A stretch of 64,000 nt of DNA. Source: Oscillospiraceae bacterium. Its GTDB lineage: Bacteria > Bacillota > Clostridia > Oscillospirales > Oscillospiraceae. Positions 27,832-35,394 of the stretch are shown one piece after another. How positions within the stretch are numbered: position 1 is the first letter of the stretch; each line of letters starts with the position of its first letter. The stretch is from the NCBI GenBank assembly GCA_902778115.1, contig CACYWG010000005.1, forward strand, positions 28,137 to 92,136, read 5' to 3'. The notes below the pieces were generated by a model. The model was not told the DNA's origin and did not search any database. It worked only from the letters and a program-made list of their open reading frames with translations. The position numbers and the translations under genes were made by a program.

Positions 27832-27860
27832 TTTATACCACAGGAGGCAAGGCCTGTCAA
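27832..27860 (-). promoter_or_regulatory. Sigma-A promoter of rplM-rpsI
   Basis: On the minus strand TTGACA, a 17-nt spacer and TATAAA. Confidence 0.85.
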
Positions 27861-27972
27861 CGGATTTTTTGAAAGAATTTAATTCTGATTTTCAAATCTC
27901 TCAAAATCTCTCGAATTCTTCCGAATCCTCTTTAATCCTGATTTTGATTTTTTGTTTTTTTCGGAGAAAAGC

Positions 27973-28701
27973 ATGAACGACATCCTCAACGATTTTACCG
28001 GCACGGTGCGCCGCGCCGTGGACGATTACCGCATGATCGAGGCGGGCGACCGTGTGGCGGTCGGCGTCTCGGGCGGAAAGGACAGCCTGGTGCTGCTGCT
28101 GGCGCTCAAGCATCTGAAAAGCTACTACCCCAAGCCCTTCGAGCTGGAGGCCGTGACGATCGAACTCGGCTTCGAGGGCATGGACTTCACGCCGGTGGCG
28201 GCGCTGTGCGAAGCGGAGGGCATCCCCTACACCTGCCGCAAGACCGACATCAAGGAGGTCGTGTTCGACGTGCGTCAGGAGGAAAACCCCTGCTCCCTCT
28301 GCGCGAAGATGCGCCGCGGCGCGCTCAACGGCATTTTGAAGGAGCGCGGGCTCAACAAGCTCGCCCTCGGCCACCACTTTGACGACGCGGTGGAGACCTT
28401 TCTGATGAGCCTGCTGCTGGAGGGGCGGCTGAGCTGCTTCCAGCCCGTGACCTTCCTCGACCGCAGCGGCATCACGCAGATCCGCCCCCTCGTCTACGCG
28501 GGGGAGCAGAAGATCCGGAACCTCGCCGAAAAGCTCGATCTCCCGGTCGTGGAAAACCCCTGCCCGATGGACAAGACCAGCAAGCGCTATGAGATCAAGC
28601 AGCTGCTCGCGGCGCTGAGCGCGGACTATCCCGACATGAAGAGCAAGATCTTCGGCGCCATGCAGCGCCTGCCCCTCAAGGGCTGGGCCGTGGAGAAATG
28701 A
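27973..28701 (+). CDS. TtcA/TilS-type ATP-binding protein (tRNA thiolation family)
   Basis: 242 residues. The PP-loop VGVSGGKDSLVLLLAL (about 35) adenylates the substrate. CSLCAKMRRG carries a CxxC and GHHFDDAVETFLMSL follows, as in the TtcA family that makes 2-thiocytidine in tRNA, where Fe-S-liganding cysteines match these (a further Cys is in VENPCPMDK). Firmicute members are often annotated only as tRNA 2-thiocytidine biosynthesis family. CGGAG precedes the ATG at 27973. Confidence 0.87.
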   Translation: MNDILNDFTGTVRRAVDDYRMIEAGDRVAVGVSGGKDSLVLLLALKHLKSYYPKPFELEAVTIELGFEGMDFTPVAALCEAEGIPYTCRKTDIKEVVFDVRQEENPCSLCAKMRRGALNGILKERGLNKLALGHHFDDAVETFLMSLLLEGRLSCFQPVTFLDRSGITQIRPLVYAGEQKIRNLAEKLDLPVVENPCPMDKTSKRYEIKQLLAALSADYPDMKSKIFGAMQRLPLKGWAVEK

Positions 28702-28774
28702 TGCTCCTGATCACAACTCGCAGATTATACATCGCTTATGACAAAACAACTGGATGAAAGGATGGCATGAAATA

Positions 28775-29800
28775 ATGGCTGATAAGAAGCTTATCAATCT
28801 TAAGGGGCTGGCGAGCGGGCTGTCTGAAAAAGCGAAGTCCGGATTTGAAACAGCGAAGGAAAATGTTGCAAAGGCCAGAGAAACGGTCTCCGCTTCTGCT
28901 GATTCCCTGATACGCTCCCTTGATCAGACCGGCGACGGGAAATTTGATTTGGAGGATATTGCAGAGCTCAAGCGCCAATTACAGGAGAAGCAGCGGCAGG
29001 AAAAATTGAGTCGAGATCTTGACGCGCTTAACCCGATCTTCCCTCAAAACCTGTCTGACGGGGTTTTTCTTCTGTCTAAAATGATTCGACTTGCCGAAAT
29101 CGACAAAAAACACGCATCCAATATCATCTGCGAAGGATCTATCGGGCATGAAACCTTAGCAAAGGATCTTCGTATCGTCACCGTCTATCTCGATAAGGTA
29201 AATGAATGGGGCTTGTCATTCTATCCTGACAACAACCAGGAGTTCTACTATATGAATCCTGTCAATCCCCAGCAATACATTGCCATCGACTACTTCTTTG
29301 ATTACCTGCGGCAGGCGCGAGTCGGTGAATTGCAGAGGATCGCTCAGGATCTGGGTGCAAGTTATTTTAAGGTAACGATCAAAGAGCAAAAGAAGACGCT
29401 TCATAAAAAATCTGAATCGGCGCTCCTTTCTGGGAAAGCCGCAGCGGGCAATGCAAAGGCGCAGGGATCTTACTCTTCTGCCGCTGATGAATTGTCCGCC
29501 GGAGAGATCGCCGCTGAAACTTCTTTTGAGGGGCATGCTCCGATCCGCCCGCAGCTTGTCTTCTTCAAGAACGAGCCGCAAATCAAGGCTTTGGTCGAAA
29601 TGCGCTTGGAAAACAAGGAAAACGCCATCACCGAACAACATCTCTTTTTGAAATGTACCCACTCTTCCGGCATCACGGAAAAAGTCGCCGCCAACCTTGA
29701 CGCTGCTTTCAGTGCAATGAAGTGCGCCGGAAACACCTCTTTTTCAAGCGAAGCACAAAACGAGGTGCGGCAGGTATTTGAATACGATATCAAATTCTGA
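28775..29800 (+). CDS. Hypothetical protein with an EF-hand-like loop
   Basis: 341 residues; no family recognised. Residues 10-45 form an amphipathic Lys/Ala/Ser-rich helix. The segment DQTGDGKFDLED (about 51-62) has D, T, D, K, D and D at EF-hand ligand positions 1, 3, 5, 7, 9 and 12, so it may bind Ca2+. The remainder is mixed alpha/beta, with an Ala/Ser-rich linker (about 215-235). GC content and codon use are visibly lower than in neighbouring genes, suggesting acquisition by transfer. The start at 28775 follows AAAGGATGG; an ATG 21 nt upstream lies over the binding site. Confidence 0.6.
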   Translation: MADKKLINLKGLASGLSEKAKSGFETAKENVAKARETVSASADSLIRSLDQTGDGKFDLEDIAELKRQLQEKQRQEKLSRDLDALNPIFPQNLSDGVFLLSKMIRLAEIDKKHASNIICEGSIGHETLAKDLRIVTVYLDKVNEWGLSFYPDNNQEFYYMNPVNPQQYIAIDYFFDYLRQARVGELQRIAQDLGASYFKVTIKEQKKTLHKKSESALLSGKAAAGNAKAQGSYSSAADELSAGEIAAETSFEGHAPIRPQLVFFKNEPQIKALVEMRLENKENAITEQHLFLKCTHSSGITEKVAANLDAAFSAMKCAGNTSFSSEAQNEVRQVFEYDIKF

Positions 29801-29818
29801 TTCCCGCCCCCGCAACTC

Positions 29819-29860
29819 AACCGCCGCGCGAGTCGACTCCCGCGGCGGTCGCTGGTTTTT
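29819..29860 (+). terminator. Probable terminator after the EF-hand-like gene
   Basis: CCGCCGCG / CGCGGCGG with a 12-nt loop, then GTCGCTGGTTTTT. Confidence 0.55.
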
Positions 29861-29912
29861 CGCGTTTCGGTCTGTTATGCTTTGGCCATGACAGACAAAG
29901 GAGGTCAATCAC

Positions 29913-30926
29913 ATGGAAATGGGAAAAGAGATCCGCCGGCTGCGCAATGACCGCGGCCTGACGCAGGAGGCCCTGGCCGCCGCGCTGAACGTGACCGCGC
30001 AGACCGTCAGCAAGTGGGAATGCGGCAACAGCATCCCCGACGTGCAGCTGCTGCCGGAGATCGCCGTGTATTTCGGCGTCAGCATCGACCAGCTCTTCGC
30101 CATGAGCCCGGAGCAGCAGATGGAGCGCATCGAAAACCACATCTACGCCCGCGGCCTGTTCAGCGAGGCCGAGGAGCGGCAGCTTGTACAGCAGCTCACG
30201 GCCTTTGCCGAAAAGCCGGACTATGAGGGCCGGGCCAAGACCCTGCTGGCAAAGCTCTACAACAACCAGGCCGAGCAGTACCGGATGCTGGCCGTAGCAG
30301 TCGGCAAAGAGGCTGTGGAGAAGGCCGGCGATCCCGACGCGATCAGCGAGCTTGCCAACGCCTGGGGCAGCTATATCCCCGACTGGTGCGTGCGCAACCA
30401 CCACGCCCTGATCGCCTGGTTCAGCGACTACTGCCGCCGCCATCCCGACAACCGCAGCGCCGTCATGTGGCTGCTGGATAATCTGATCGCCGACCGCCGG
30501 CTCGCCGAGGCGCGGGACTGGCTGGAGAAGCTGGCGCGCATCGACAAGAGCTTTCGCGTGCCGATGTACCGCTACCAGATCGCCCTGGCGGCGGGAGACG
30601 CGGCCGAGGTCGAACAGCAGCTTCAGGCGCTGGAATCCCTGGCCGAGAGCGAGTGGTGCTGCGCCACGACCCTGGGCGACATCTACACCCAGCGCCAGGA
30701 GTATGACAAGGCCGTCGAATGGTACCGCAAAGGCCAGGCGCTGCAGCCCTCGCCGAAATTCACCGACAGTGCCATGAGCATCGCCCACATCTGCGAGATC
30801 CGCGGCGACAAAGCCGGCGCGATCGCGGCCTACCGCGAGGTACTGCGCCTGATGCGCGAGGAATGGGGCATCGTCAGCGGTGAGGAGCGCGAGGACATCG
30901 AGCGCGCCATCCGCGCCCTGCAATAA
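29913..30926 (+). CDS. XRE-family regulator with C-terminal TPR-like domain
   Basis: 337 residues. The N-terminal Cro/C1 helix-turn-helix (about 5-60) reads LTQEALAAALNVTAQTVSKW. The rest is helical with TPR-like repeats (SLAESEWCCATTLGDIYTQR, YDKAVEWYRKGQAL). This architecture is common in Clostridia, where the helical part senses a peptide or partner. AAAGGAGG lies 9 nt before the ATG. It is next to the phage-like cassette but reads away from its 5' end, so it is not evidently the repressor. Confidence 0.85.
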   Translation: MEMGKEIRRLRNDRGLTQEALAAALNVTAQTVSKWECGNSIPDVQLLPEIAVYFGVSIDQLFAMSPEQQMERIENHIYARGLFSEAEERQLVQQLTAFAEKPDYEGRAKTLLAKLYNNQAEQYRMLAVAVGKEAVEKAGDPDAISELANAWGSYIPDWCVRNHHALIAWFSDYCRRHPDNRSAVMWLLDNLIADRRLAEARDWLEKLARIDKSFRVPMYRYQIALAAGDAAEVEQQLQALESLAESEWCCATTLGDIYTQRQEYDKAVEWYRKGQALQPSPKFTDSAMSIAHICEIRGDKAGAIAAYREVLRLMREEWGIVSGEEREDIERAIRALQ

Positions 30927-30955
30927 AACCGGCCTCTCCGGATGCCCGCTCTTCC

Positions 30956-30986
<31 letters not shown>

Positions 30987-30992
30987 ATTTTT

Positions 30993-31020
30993 GTAGGGGC
31001 CGACGCCCTCGGCGGCCCGC
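30993..31020 (+). repeat. GTAGGGGCCGACGCC dispersed repeat, left flank of the phage-like cassette
   Basis: 28 bp beginning GTAGGGGCCGACGCCCTC. Copies in the same orientation occur at 44227-44254 and 44339-44366, just beyond the other end of the cassette. All three follow TTCCGAATT- or TTCC-like sequence. Confidence 0.85.
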
Positions 31021-31027
31021 CCCGCGG

Positions 31028-31062
31028 CAAAAAATCGGCGTGACCGAAACGGTCACGCCGAT
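31028..31062 (-). terminator. Terminator of the phage-like operon
   Basis: ATCGGCGTGACCG / CGGTCACGCCGAT with a 3-nt loop; TTTTTTGCC follows on the minus strand. Confidence 0.9.
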
Positions 31063-31088
31063 CCTTATTTATCTGCCCGCCGCGGAAC

Positions 31089-32126
31089 TCAGCCGATCCC
31101 GCGCTCGCGCAGGATGCCGCTGATCCAGCGCTGCTGCGCCTCGCTCATCTGCGCGTACATGGGCGAGGATTTGATCTTCGCATAGGCCTTCTCCGGCTTC
31201 TCGCTGCCCCGCAGCGCGGAGGCCCAGGAGGCCAGCAGCTGGAAGGGCACGCCGGGCTTCGGAGCCGCCCCGCTCCCGCCGCCGCTGCTGTTTTGATCGA
31301 TATAGGCCTCGTACTGTCCCTCGGTCCAGCCGAGGGCCTCCAGCTGCTCCGGCGTGAGCGCGAGGCCCGCCTCCAGCAGCATCTTCGCCGCGGCGGCGAG
31401 CCGGCTTCGCTCGGCCTGCCGTGCGGCAAAGGTCGGCGTCCCGTCCGGCATCAGGCCCGACAGCTGCGCCAGATTCAGCTCCGTCTCGATGCCGAAGCGC
31501 TTCATCTTCCAGGCGTATTCCGCCTCCCAGCGGGCCAGCTCCGTATTGAACTGCGCGACGGACAGATTTTTCTCCTTCGCCCAGCGCTCCAGCTCCATCA
31601 GCTCCGACAGCTGCTTCTGCGTCAGCTCCAGGATCTTGTCCGCCTTGCGGAATTCGCCCTGCCGGCGCAGATCCTCGATCTGCCGCGCCGTCTCGGCGGC
31701 CAGGCGCTGCTGCTCCAGCCCGACCTGGCGGCGGTTGACGGCGGCGGTGTTCTGGATGGAGGCGACCTGCGCCTGGCCGATGCCGCCGCGGTCGCCGCGC
31801 ATCTCGGCATAGAGCGCCTGGTTGTCCAGCGCCTGCCGTTCGTCGATCGCGATCTGATCGCGCAGGCTCTGAAAGCCGGGCTGCGCGTCCTCCTCGGCGC
31901 GCCGCAGTGCCTCCACGCCCTGCTCCACCTCGTTGTCGATCCGCTGCTCGGCCTGCTCGCGCGCGGCCGCGCCCTGTTCGGCCAGAAGCCTGCGCTCCTC
32001 GTCGATATCCACGTCCGGCACGGGGTCGATGTCCGGCTTGTCCGCCGGCGCGCTCTCCTGCGTCACGCGCACGGTTGCGCTGCCCGAAGCGCTCTGCTTC
32101 TCCTTCTGTTTCTCATCCTTCGCCAT
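31089..32126 (-). CDS. Phage-like cassette: long helical protein (possible internal/ejection protein)
   Basis: 345 residues; no family recognised. An acidic, disordered N-terminus (1-45) precedes long Gln/Glu/Ala-rich helices (about 50-230) with heptad character (RRQVGLEQQRLAAETARQIE). A Gly/Ser hinge (about 285) and a short C-terminal domain follow. Highly helical proteins at this late position in podoviruses are often internal or ejection proteins, but this is inference. AAAGGAGG precedes the ATG. It is the last gene of the cassette. Confidence 0.6.
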   Translation of the reverse strand: MAKDEKQKEKQSASGSATVRVTQESAPADKPDIDPVPDVDIDEERRLLAEQGAAAREQAEQRIDNEVEQGVEALRRAEEDAQPGFQSLRDQIAIDERQALDNQALYAEMRGDRGGIGQAQVASIQNTAAVNRRQVGLEQQRLAAETARQIEDLRRQGEFRKADKILELTQKQLSELMELERWAKEKNLSVAQFNTELARWEAEYAWKMKRFGIETELNLAQLSGLMPDGTPTFAARQAERSRLAAAAKMLLEAGLALTPEQLEALGWTEGQYEAYIDQNSSGGGSGAAPKPGVPFQLLASWASALRGSEKPEKAYAKIKSSPMYAQMSEAQQRWISGILRERGIG

Positions 32127-32168
32127 GGCGTCCTCCTTTGAAAAGAGCCCAACATATCGGGCTCTTTT

Positions 32169-32375
32169 TTATCTTTCGTCCTTTGCGGCGGCGGCCGCGT
32201 CCGTCAGTCCCTCGGCCAGCAGATAACCCAGTACCGCCGCGCCCTGCAGAATGACGCCGGCGACGGTATTCGCCGCAGTTTCCGCGCCGCCGAAGGCGAC
32301 GATCAGGCCGCTGACAAAGGCCGCGACGGCCAGCCACAGCTTGCGGCTCGTCAGTTTTCTCTTCCAGTTGTGCAT
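32169..32375 (-). CDS. Phage-like cassette: small holin-like membrane protein
   Basis: 68 residues. The basic start MHNWKRKLTSRKLW is followed by two hydrophobic stretches (about 15-32 and 40-56) and an Ala-rich charged tail. Size, topology and the adjacent lysin and XhlA-like genes point to a holin that would let the endolysin reach the wall. AAAGGAG precedes the ATG at 32375. Confidence 0.7.
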   Translation of the reverse strand: MHNWKRKLTSRKLWLAVAAFVSGLIVAFGGAETAANTVAGVILQGAAVLGYLLAEGLTDAAAAAKDER

Positions 32376-32386
32376 ATGCTCTCCTT

Positions 32387-32560
32387 TCATGCGCCGAACA
32401 GCATCTTCACCAGCACACCCACCAGCGCCGTGCCGATCACGCCCACGCCCCAGAGGATGGCGGACAGCTTCGTATTGATCACCGCGAACTCCGTGTCCTT
32501 CCTGGCCATCCGCTCCTCCAGCGCATGCACCCGCTCGCTCAGGGCCTGCAGCTCGTTCAT
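32387..32560 (-). CDS. Phage-like cassette: XhlA/hemolysin-type membrane-associated protein
   Basis: 57 residues: a heptad-like N-terminal helix (MNELQALSERVHALEERM) and one C-terminal membrane helix (ILWGVGVIGTALVGVLV). This is the plan of XhlA-type accessory lysis proteins. The ATG overlaps the stop of the lysin gene (ATGA), so translation is coupled. Confidence 0.65.
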   Translation of the reverse strand: MNELQALSERVHALEERMARKDTEFAVINTKLSAILWGVGVIGTALVGVLVKMLFGA

Positions 32561-33309
32561 CCGCTCACCCCCAGCAGCTTTCTCCAGCTCATGGGGCCGC
32601 ACACGCCGTCCGCCTCCAGGCCGTTTTCCGCCTGATAGCGCCGCAGCGCCGCCTCTGTGGCGGGGCCGAAGTCCCCGTCCGCGCCGTCCGGGCCGCAGTC
32701 AAAGCCGTCGGCGATCAGCACCGCCTGCATGGCCTTCACGCTCTCCCCGCGGCTGCCGCGCCGCAGCATCGGCAGCACGATGCCGTCCGCGCTCCCCTTG
32801 CCTTCCCCTTGAGGGGAAGGTGGCGCGGCAGCGCCGGATGAGGTGTTCGTTTCCCCGCCCATATAGCGCAGCACGTGATCCCAGGGGTAGTTGTAATAGC
32901 TGCTCACGCAGATCTCGCGGCTGTTCTGGTCGCCGGTCTGGCCGCCGGTCGCACCGCCGTGCTCGTTGCTGCCGGCCTTGACACACTGTCCGTCGCCGAC
33001 GTACAGCTCGGCGTGATGCGCGGTGTTGAGCAGCACGTCGCCCTTGCGCAGACCCTTGCCGGTCGCCAGATTGACCTGTTTGGTCACGTCGCGGAAGCCG
33101 CAGCGCAGGAAGGCGGGCAGCATATTGCCCGTATAGCTCGCGCCGGATGCCCTCACCGGCACGCCCGCCTGCTGCCAGGCGGTGATGATGAAGCTGGAGC
33201 AGTCGTAATCCGGCCCCCAGCGTTTTTCCTGGTCGTAGCCGTGCCGGGCGTCCCGCGCCATGGCGAGCGCCCAGTCCACCGCCTTATTGATCGTTTCCTG
33301 TCTCGTCAT
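32557..33309 (-). CDS. Phage-like cassette: endolysin (NlpC/P60-like with peptidoglycan-binding domain)
   Basis: 250 residues. The catalytic domain (about 5-150) has YDCSSFIITAWQQAGV with the nucleophile Cys and TAHHAELYVGDGQ with the catalytic His, as in NlpC/P60-type peptidases. A linker (about 160-185) joins it to a PG_binding_1 domain (LRRGSRGESVKAMQAVL). The linker sequence SSGAAAPPSPQGEGKG is encoded by a chromosomal palindromic repeat (32801-32845) inserted in frame. It would cleave the host cell wall at particle release. The start at 33309 is preceded by GGGAGACGCCT. Confidence 0.82.
   Translation of the reverse strand: MTRQETINKAVDWALAMARDARHGYDQEKRWGPDYDCSSFIITAWQQAGVPVRASGASYTGNMLPAFLRCGFRDVTKQVNLATGKGLRKGDVLLNTAHHAELYVGDGQCVKAGSNEHGGATGGQTGDQNSREICVSSYYNYPWDHVLRYMGGETNTSSGAAAPPSPQGEGKGSADGIVLPMLRRGSRGESVKAMQAVLIADGFDCGPDGADGDFGPATEAALRRYQAENGLEADGVCGPMSWRKLLGVSG
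32801..32845. repeat. TTCCCCTTGAGGGGAA palindromic element inside the lysin gene
   Basis: CCTTCCCCTTGAGGGGAAGG, then TGGCGCGGCAGCGCCGGATGAGGTG as two stems. It is read through as linker codons without a stop. Confidence 0.9.
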
Positions 33310-33344
33310 AGGCGTCTCCCTTCCGTTCTGCAATCCCTGCTCCA

Positions 33345-34394
33345 TCATATTCCGGCCTCGCTGATCCTGTCGCCGCGATCGAGAAAGATCCGCACCGGCA
33401 CGATCGCGCTGCCGGTATCCAGCAGCAGCCGGTATCGCCGGACCGCGCTGCCGGTATCCAGGCGCAGGATGCCCAGGCGGCGGGCTGTGGCGGCGACCGC
33501 GACCGCGCCGCTCACCGTGTGCGTGCCTCCGCTCGGGAAGCTCGCGCCGTTGAGCGTGTGCGTCAGCAGCTCATAGCCTGCCTGCGCCGCGAAGCGGACC
33601 GTCAGCGTGTCGCCGTGCGTGATGACGGCGCCGTCAGGGAGCGCCGTTCCGTCTCGCAGCACCATGACCGTGCTGCCCGCCCCGGCGCTGACGGTCAGCG
33701 TGTAGGTCTTGCGGACCGCCGTCGCGGCGACCGTGACCGCGCCGGTCACGGTATGCGTGCCGCCGCTCGAAAAGCTTGCGCCGTTGAGCGTATGTGTCAG
33801 CAGCGTATAACCGCTCTGCGCCGCGAAATTCACCGTCAGCCGGTCGCCGTAGCTCAGCACCGCGCCGTTAGAGAGCGCCGTCCCGTTTCGCAGCACCGTG
33901 ACCGTGCTGCCCGTCCCGGCGCTGATCGACAGGCTGAACGTTCTCGTCTCATCCAGCGCCTGCGAGCCGCTCAGGCCGTAGAAGGTCATGAAATAGCTTT
34001 CGCTGTAGTACAGCCTCGCCGTCACGCTGAAGGCCGCCGTCGCCCTGCCGTCGGCGGCGTGATCCACGGTCGCCGTCCAGCGGCAGGTCTGGCCGCTCGT
34101 TCCGTCGGTCAGATCGTGCCAAGCGCTGTCAGCGGCGAAGTCGACATAGTAATCGAAGGATGCGCTCCCGCCGCCGCTGAAGAGCGTGCTGCCGTTGAGC
34201 TCGACGAGTGCGTTGTTGAGCAGCTGGAAGCGGCCGGCGTATCTGGGCGCGCGGGCCTGCATCGTGACCGTCAGCGTGCTGCGGTTGGCGGCCGCGTGAT
34301 AGCTTGTCTCCAGCTTCAGCCGCAGCTGGGCGACGGAGCCGAGCGTCCCGTTGTCGTTCCAGCCCGCCTCGCCCGGCACATAGTAGATCGCCAT
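33345..34394 (-). CDS. Phage-like cassette: tail/fibre protein with InlB-type repeats
   Basis: 349 residues. The N-terminal half (about 1-165) is beta-rich and may bind a particle component or glycan. Two long tandem repeats follow (about 170-245 and 245-320), each with GAGSTVMVLRDGTALPDGAV and YELLTHTLNGASF-type sequence, like bacterial B-repeats. A shorter third echo (LDTGSAVRRYRLL, LDTGSAIVPVRIF) ends the protein. It is probably a receptor-binding or decoration protein. GAGAGGAG precedes the ATG at 34394. Confidence 0.68.
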   Translation of the reverse strand: MAIYYVPGEAGWNDNGTLGSVAQLRLKLETSYHAAANRSTLTVTMQARAPRYAGRFQLLNNALVELNGSTLFSGGGSASFDYYVDFAADSAWHDLTDGTSGQTCRWTATVDHAADGRATAAFSVTARLYYSESYFMTFYGLSGSQALDETRTFSLSISAGTGSTVTVLRNGTALSNGAVLSYGDRLTVNFAAQSGYTLLTHTLNGASFSSGGTHTVTGAVTVAATAVRKTYTLTVSAGAGSTVMVLRDGTALPDGAVITHGDTLTVRFAAQAGYELLTHTLNGASFPSGGTHTVSGAVAVAATARRLGILRLDTGSAVRRYRLLLDTGSAIVPVRIFLDRGDRISEAGI

Positions 34395-34407
34395 TGTCCC
34401 GCTCCTC

Positions 34408-35394
34408 TCATTCCGCCGCGACCAGGAAGATCCTGCCCGCAACGCCCGGACTCGGCAGCTGCGCCTCCGAGGCGAAGATATGCACGCCCTGTGTCAGACG
34501 GATCGCGCCGGCGGGCGCAAGGCCCGCGGAAAAGTTATCCAGATAGCCCGCGGGGGCCAGGCCCTCGCCCTCCAGCGTCCAGGTATTGGCGTCCCATTTC
34601 TTCAGGCGCAGCGTGCTGTAGCGCGCGCCGATCGCCCGGGACGCGCCGGGTGCACAGATCGTCACGCCCTCCGCCGCTGCGATCGTCACGCCGCCGCTTC
34701 CCGCGCGAAAGACCGTGATCTCCGTGCCGACCGGGAAGGCGGCGTCGGAGTTTTTCGGCACGGTGAGAACGATCGCGCTGTCGCTCGCACAGCTGAGCAG
34801 CTTCCCCTCGTCGCTCAGCTGCAGCTCCCGCGAGCCGCTGACGCCGACGCGTTCCAGGCTGAGCTGCGAGGCTCTGACCTTGCCGCCCTCCAGGTCGGCC
34901 TTGCCGTCGAGCAGTCCCCCGGCAAGCTTTGCCGCGCTGACGGCGCCGTCGGCCAGTTTTCCCGCCGTGACCGCCCCGTCGGCGAGCTTCGCTTCGCTCA
35001 CGGCGGCCGCCGCGATTTTTTCCTCCGTCACCGCGCCGTGAGCGAGCTTTGCGCTCGTGACCGCGAGCTCCGCCAGCTTGGCGCCCGTGACCGCGAGCTC
35101 CGCCAGCTTCTCCGTGGTCACCGAGGCGTTGGGCAGCTGGCCGATGGCCGCGCCGCTGATCTGCGCCTGCAGCAGCTCCAGGGCATTCTGCAGCGTGGAC
35201 GCGTCGATCTCCGCTGTCGGTGCGAAGGGCAGGTTTTCGGCCTTCAGCTCGCCCACCAGGCGGTTGAGCGCGTCGCGCACCTCGTCGAAGAGGCACTGCA
35301 TATCGTCGCGCACGCGCTCCTCGTTCTCCTCATAGCTGGGGAAATCCTGCGCGCTGCGCCAGCTTTTGCTGTATTCAAAAGTACTCAGAGCCAT
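34408..35394 (-). CDS. Phage-like cassette: tail fibre protein with short repeats
   Basis: 328 residues. The central part (about 95-165) is a run of 10-residue repeats such as AELAVTGAKL, AHGAVTEEKI and ADGAVTAGKL, typical of phage tail fibres or spikes with triple-stranded shafts. The N-terminus (FEYSKSWRSAQDFPSYEENE) may anchor to the particle. The start codon overlaps the upstream stop (TAATG), so translation is coupled. Confidence 0.75.
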   Translation of the reverse strand: MALSTFEYSKSWRSAQDFPSYEENEERVRDDMQCLFDEVRDALNRLVGELKAENLPFAPTAEIDASTLQNALELLQAQISGAAIGQLPNASVTTEKLAELAVTGAKLAELAVTSAKLAHGAVTEEKIAAAAVSEAKLADGAVTAGKLADGAVSAAKLAGGLLDGKADLEGGKVRASQLSLERVGVSGSRELQLSDEGKLLSCASDSAIVLTVPKNSDAAFPVGTEITVFRAGSGGVTIAAAEGVTICAPGASRAIGARYSTLRLKKWDANTWTLEGEGLAPAGYLDNFSAGLAPAGAIRLTQGVHIFASEAQLPSPGVAGRIFLVAAE

